This document shows positions 61,134 to 64,000 of a DNA stretch of 64,000 nt, one piece after another. The position numbers and the translations under genes are program-made. Location of the stretch: contig CAMDFO010000017.1 in the NCBI GenBank assembly GCA_945897515.1, positions 1-64,000 of the forward strand, written 5' to 3'. This DNA is from Rhodoplanes serenus (GTDB lineage: Bacteria; Pseudomonadota; Alphaproteobacteria; Rhizobiales; Xanthobacteraceae). The notes below the pieces were generated by a model. The model searched no databases, had not been told where the DNA came from, and worked only from the letters and a program-made list of their open reading frames with translations. Numbering within the stretch: the first letter of the stretch is position 1; each line of letters starts with the position of its first letter.

Positions 61134-62282
61134 ATGACTGCCGCAAGCGTTGAAGCCAATGCCGTGGCCAAGGCGCCGCGGCTCGACTGGCCGTTTCTCG
61201 CCGCCGCAGTGCTGGCCGTGGCGCTGCTGGTGGCGCTGGTCGCGCTCGATGGCCAGCCGGCCGCCGCGGCGCTGATCCTGGGCGGCTTTGCGCTCGGGGT
61301 GACCTTCCTCAAGGCCGAATTCAGCTTCACCGCGTCGTGGCGGCGCTTCATCGTGCGCGGCGACGCCGGCGGATTGATCGGCGCGCTGATCCTGATTGCC
61401 GTGGCCTCGCTGGTGGTCGTGCCGGTGGCGGCGCTGGTGCCCGGTTTCGGCGGCGCGATCGCGCCGATCGGACCGTCGCTCTTGATCGGCGCCTTCGTGT
61501 TCGGCATCGGCATGCAGCTCGCGAACGCCTGCGGCTCGGGCACGCTCTACACCGTCGGCGGCGGCTCCGGACGCATGTTGATCGCTCTGGCGTTCTTCAT
61601 CGGTGGCAGCGTCATCGGCACACTGCATCTGCCGGCTGCGATGGCGCTGGGTGGCGTCGATCCGATTCTCGCGGCGAATTATCTCGGCGCCTGGGGCGGG
61701 CTTGCGGCGACGCTGGCGAGTCTCGCGCTCGCCGCCGCCGTCATCGTGGGCGTTGCACGCAAACGCGGCGCGGGTTTTATGCCGTCGCGAACGATCCTGA
61801 TCGGCGCGCTGATCATCGGCGTGCTTTGCATAGGCGTGTTCCTCGCAGGCGGCCATCCCTGGAGCGTGACCTTCGGCTTTACGCTGTGGGGCGGCAAGAT
61901 CGCGAGCGCGCTCGGTTTCGATCTGTCGATGTCGGAGTTCTGGCAATGGCCGGGTCCGAAGCGCGCGCTTGCGGAATCGATCCTGAGCGACACGTCGAGC
62001 CTGACCGACATCGGCATGATCCTGGGCGCGATGGCCGCGGCCGCGGCCAGCAAACCGTTCGCGCGCGCCTCATGGCCGCCCGCGAAGTCGCTGCTCGCCG
62101 CCGCCGTCGGCGGCCTGCTGATGGGGTGGGGCGCGCGGCTCGGCTTCGGCTGCAACATCGGCGCCTTCGTCGGCGGTGTGGCGTCCGGCTCGCTGCACGG
62201 CTGGATCTGGTTCGGCGCGGCGCTGTGCGGCTGCACCATCGGCATCAAGCTGCGGCCGCTGTTCGGCCTGTCGCGGGATTAG
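61134..62282 (+). CDS. YeeE/YedE family (TsuA-like) sulfur-compound transporter
   Basis: IGPSLLIGAFVFGIGMQLANACGSGTLYTVGGGSGRMLIALAFFIGGSVIG; GWGARLGFGCNIGAFVGGVASGSLHGWIWFGAALCGCTIGIKLRPLFGL. Confidence 0.92.
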   Translation: MTAASVEANAVAKAPRLDWPFLAAAVLAVALLVALVALDGQPAAAALILGGFALGVTFLKAEFSFTASWRRFIVRGDAGGLIGALILIAVASLVVVPVAALVPGFGGAIAPIGPSLLIGAFVFGIGMQLANACGSGTLYTVGGGSGRMLIALAFFIGGSVIGTLHLPAAMALGGVDPILAANYLGAWGGLAATLASLALAAAVIVGVARKRGAGFMPSRTILIGALIIGVLCIGVFLAGGHPWSVTFGFTLWGGKIASALGFDLSMSEFWQWPGPKRALAESILSDTSSLTDIGMILGAMAAAAASKPFARASWPPAKSLLAAAVGGLLMGWGARLGFGCNIGAFVGGVASGSLHGWIWFGAALCGCTIGIKLRPLFGLSRD

Positions 62283-62284
62283 CG

Positions 62285-62440
62285 ATGCGCATGACCTACG
62301 CCATTGTGCTTGTCGTCGGCCTCGCCGCGGTGCTGTTCGACCACCTGAGCAGCCCGTCGAGCGGGCGTCCGGTGTCGCCGGAGGATTTCGCCGGCGCCTG
62401 CGCACCCTGCGGCGCGCCGTGTCCTTCGACACGAAAATAA
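62285..62440 (+). CDS. Cys-rich single-TM microprotein downstream of yeeE
   Basis: MRMTYAIVLVVGLAAVLFDHLSSPSSGRPVSPEDFAGACAPCGAPCPSTRK (51 aa), start 2 nt after the YeeE stop. Confidence 0.5.
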   Translation: MRMTYAIVLVVGLAAVLFDHLSSPSSGRPVSPEDFAGACAPCGAPCPSTRK

Positions 62441-62534
62441 GTCGTCGTAGTTGGCCGTAGCCCGCATGGAGCGAAGCGCAATGCGGGGCCGCGCTCGCGT
62501 GTCGAATTGCTCACCCTCGTGCCACACAATCGGT

Positions 62535-62646
62535 GTCATGCCCGGGCTTGACCCGGGCATCCATGAGATGACGCAGCACGCACGCTCGTACGATTTCCTT
62601 CGCCGCACGCGTTCATGGATCGCCGGGTCAAGCCCGGCGACGACAG
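62535..62646. repeat. Dispersed repeat, second copy of the 4824-4938 type
   Basis: gtcatgcccgggcttgacccgggcatccatgag...ttcatggatcgccgggtcaagcccggcgacgac. Confidence 0.85.
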
Positions 62647-63130
62647 TGGAGTGTGACGCGCGCGCGGTATCGCGCGTGAAGTTCTCAAAAAAGAATACTT
62701 ATCCCCGCCCTTCAAACCGCACTTATGTTCACCGCAGCCTGGCTCGGAGGGCGTCGTCGATCGCGGCGTCGGAGCAAGGTGCGGTGTCCGACAACGACAT
62801 CGCGGTGGAGCGCCGGGAGGCGCAGCGGCCAGCGTCATTGGCTGCGCGCATCCCGATAACGGTAAGTCCCCTGGTGACGGGGGATACTGCTGTGGATGCG
62901 CGGCTGACCGCCAATGGTCGGCCAGGCGGGCCCCCGCTGGGGCAAGCGTCCGCCGATGGGGGCCGTAGCGCAGCCCCCTGGCGCCTCCCGGCGCTCTATT
63001 CCCTCGTTCGGAGGGAGAAGAAAAAGGGATGCAGGCTCACCCCGGGCCTGAAATCAAACAACAGGGGCGGCGGAGCGTTGGCTAAGCCGGCTGTCTGACA
63101 ACTGAATCGGAAAGTGTGCGAGCGAACGGG

Positions 63131-64000
63131 CTACAGCCGCTGCGCCAAAAACGCCTCGACCTCGGCGCGGAGTGGCGCGCCCATGCTGCCGCCGAATTTC
63201 GTGCATTTCAGCGCAGCCGCGGCCGAGCCGAAGCGCATCGCCGCCACCTCGTCGAGCCCCTCCGCGAGGCCGAGCGCGATGCCGGCGTGGAATACGTCGC
63301 CGGCCGCCAGCGTATCGACGGCTTCCACCTTGAATACCGGCAGCGCCCGCAGCGTTCCGCCGGCGAAGTACAGCACGTCGCCCGGTCCGTTGCTGACCGC
63401 AAGGAATGCGTTGGTCCGAGACCGGAAGCGTTCGAGGCCCTTGGCGAGGTCGGTCAGTCCCGTGGTTTCGCGCAGGCATTCGGACGAGAAGACCACGTGG
63501 CTGACGATGCTAAACAGCGGGTCGTCCTCGACCGTCGGCCGGTCGGCGTCGAGCACGATGGGAATGCCGCGCCGGTGCGCCGCCTCGCAGATCGGCCGCA
63601 CGAAATCCGGGAAGCGATTGTCGGCAAGCAGCAGGTTCTTATCTCCCACCAGCGTATCCGGATTGGCGTGGCGCGCGGCTTCGATCCGGCGGTCGCGGTA
63701 GGTCGCGATCATCCGCTCGCCGGCGCCGTCCACCATGATGCCGGACACCGGCGCGGTGGCTTCGTCCACGCGCACGACGCCGGAGGTCGAGATGCCCTCC
63801 TGCGCCATCTGCGCCATGAGTTGATTGCTGACTTGGTCGTGGCCGCCGCCGAGCGGCCCTGCGAAATGCGCGTTGCCGCCAAGCCGCGCCACCGCGATGG
63901 CAGCGTTGACCGCGCAGCCGCCGGGAATGATCGCGAACTCGTTGGTCATGGTCTTGCCGCCCGGCGGCGGAAATTGCGCCACCTTGAACACGATGTCCTG
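63131..64000 (-). CDS. PfkB family (ribokinase-like) sugar kinase, N-terminus beyond the window
   Basis: ...QDIVFKVAQFPPPGGKTMTNEFAIIPGGCAVNAAIAVARLGGNAHFAGPLGGG; DTLAAGDVFHAGIALGLAEG. Confidence 0.9.
   Translation of the reverse strand, partial: QDIVFKVAQFPPPGGKTMTNEFAIIPGGCAVNAAIAVARLGGNAHFAGPLGGGHDQVSNQLMAQMAQEGISTSGVVRVDEATAPVSGIMVDGAGERMIATYRDRRIEAARHANPDTLVGDKNLLLADNRFPDFVRPICEAAHRRGIPIVLDADRPTVEDDPLFSIVSHVVFSSECLRETTGLTDLAKGLERFRSRTNAFLAVSNGPGDVLYFAGGTLRALPVFKVEAVDTLAAGDVFHAGIALGLAEGLDEVAAMRFGSAAAALKCTKFGGSMGAPLRAEVEAFLAQRL

Noticed and set aside
60042-61946. 634-aa minus-strand ORF over the rhodanese and yeeE genes
   Set aside because: Shadow ORF; it overlaps two well supported plus-strand genes and the lrp promoter.

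Overview
The window is a high-GC chromosomal segment of alphaproteobacterial (Rhizobiales-like) character, judged from gene content and gene order. From left to right it holds: the edge of a probable IS5-family transposase; lepA; an orphan TctC-type binding protein; a GT39 glycosyltransferase; ahcY with a perfect 13-bp-arm palindrome upstream; HPr/EIIA/HprK next to the ChvG-ChvI two-component system; a HugZ-like gene and two tandem paralogous secreted hydrolases lying between chvI and pckA; polA; ugd; hrpB; a phosphomannomutase/phosphoglucomutase; pheA/kdsB/cytochrome c; a yejAABEF-type peptide ABC transporter with two binding proteins; a nearly complete Tad/Cpa pilus locus (47-59.5 kb); and an Lrp / rhodanese / YeeE-YedE sulfur module. 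The observations most worth following up are: (1) an in-frame TAA in cpaB between its membrane anchor and SAF domain; (2) CtrA-like TTAA-N7-TTRR(C) sites upstream of three Tad units; (3) an intergenic-type palindromic repeat carried in frame inside the polA inter-domain linker; (4) a 51-aa Cys-rich (CAPCGAPC) membrane microprotein 2 nt downstream of the YeeE/YedE gene; (5) the palindrome at ahcY; (6) a 3' remnant of a uracil-DNA-glycosylase-like gene; and (7) a potentially structured pckA leader. I found no CRISPR array, rRNA or tRNA gene, and no clear undescribed multi-gene defence or biosynthetic system. All calls come from reading the sequence; no database search was run.
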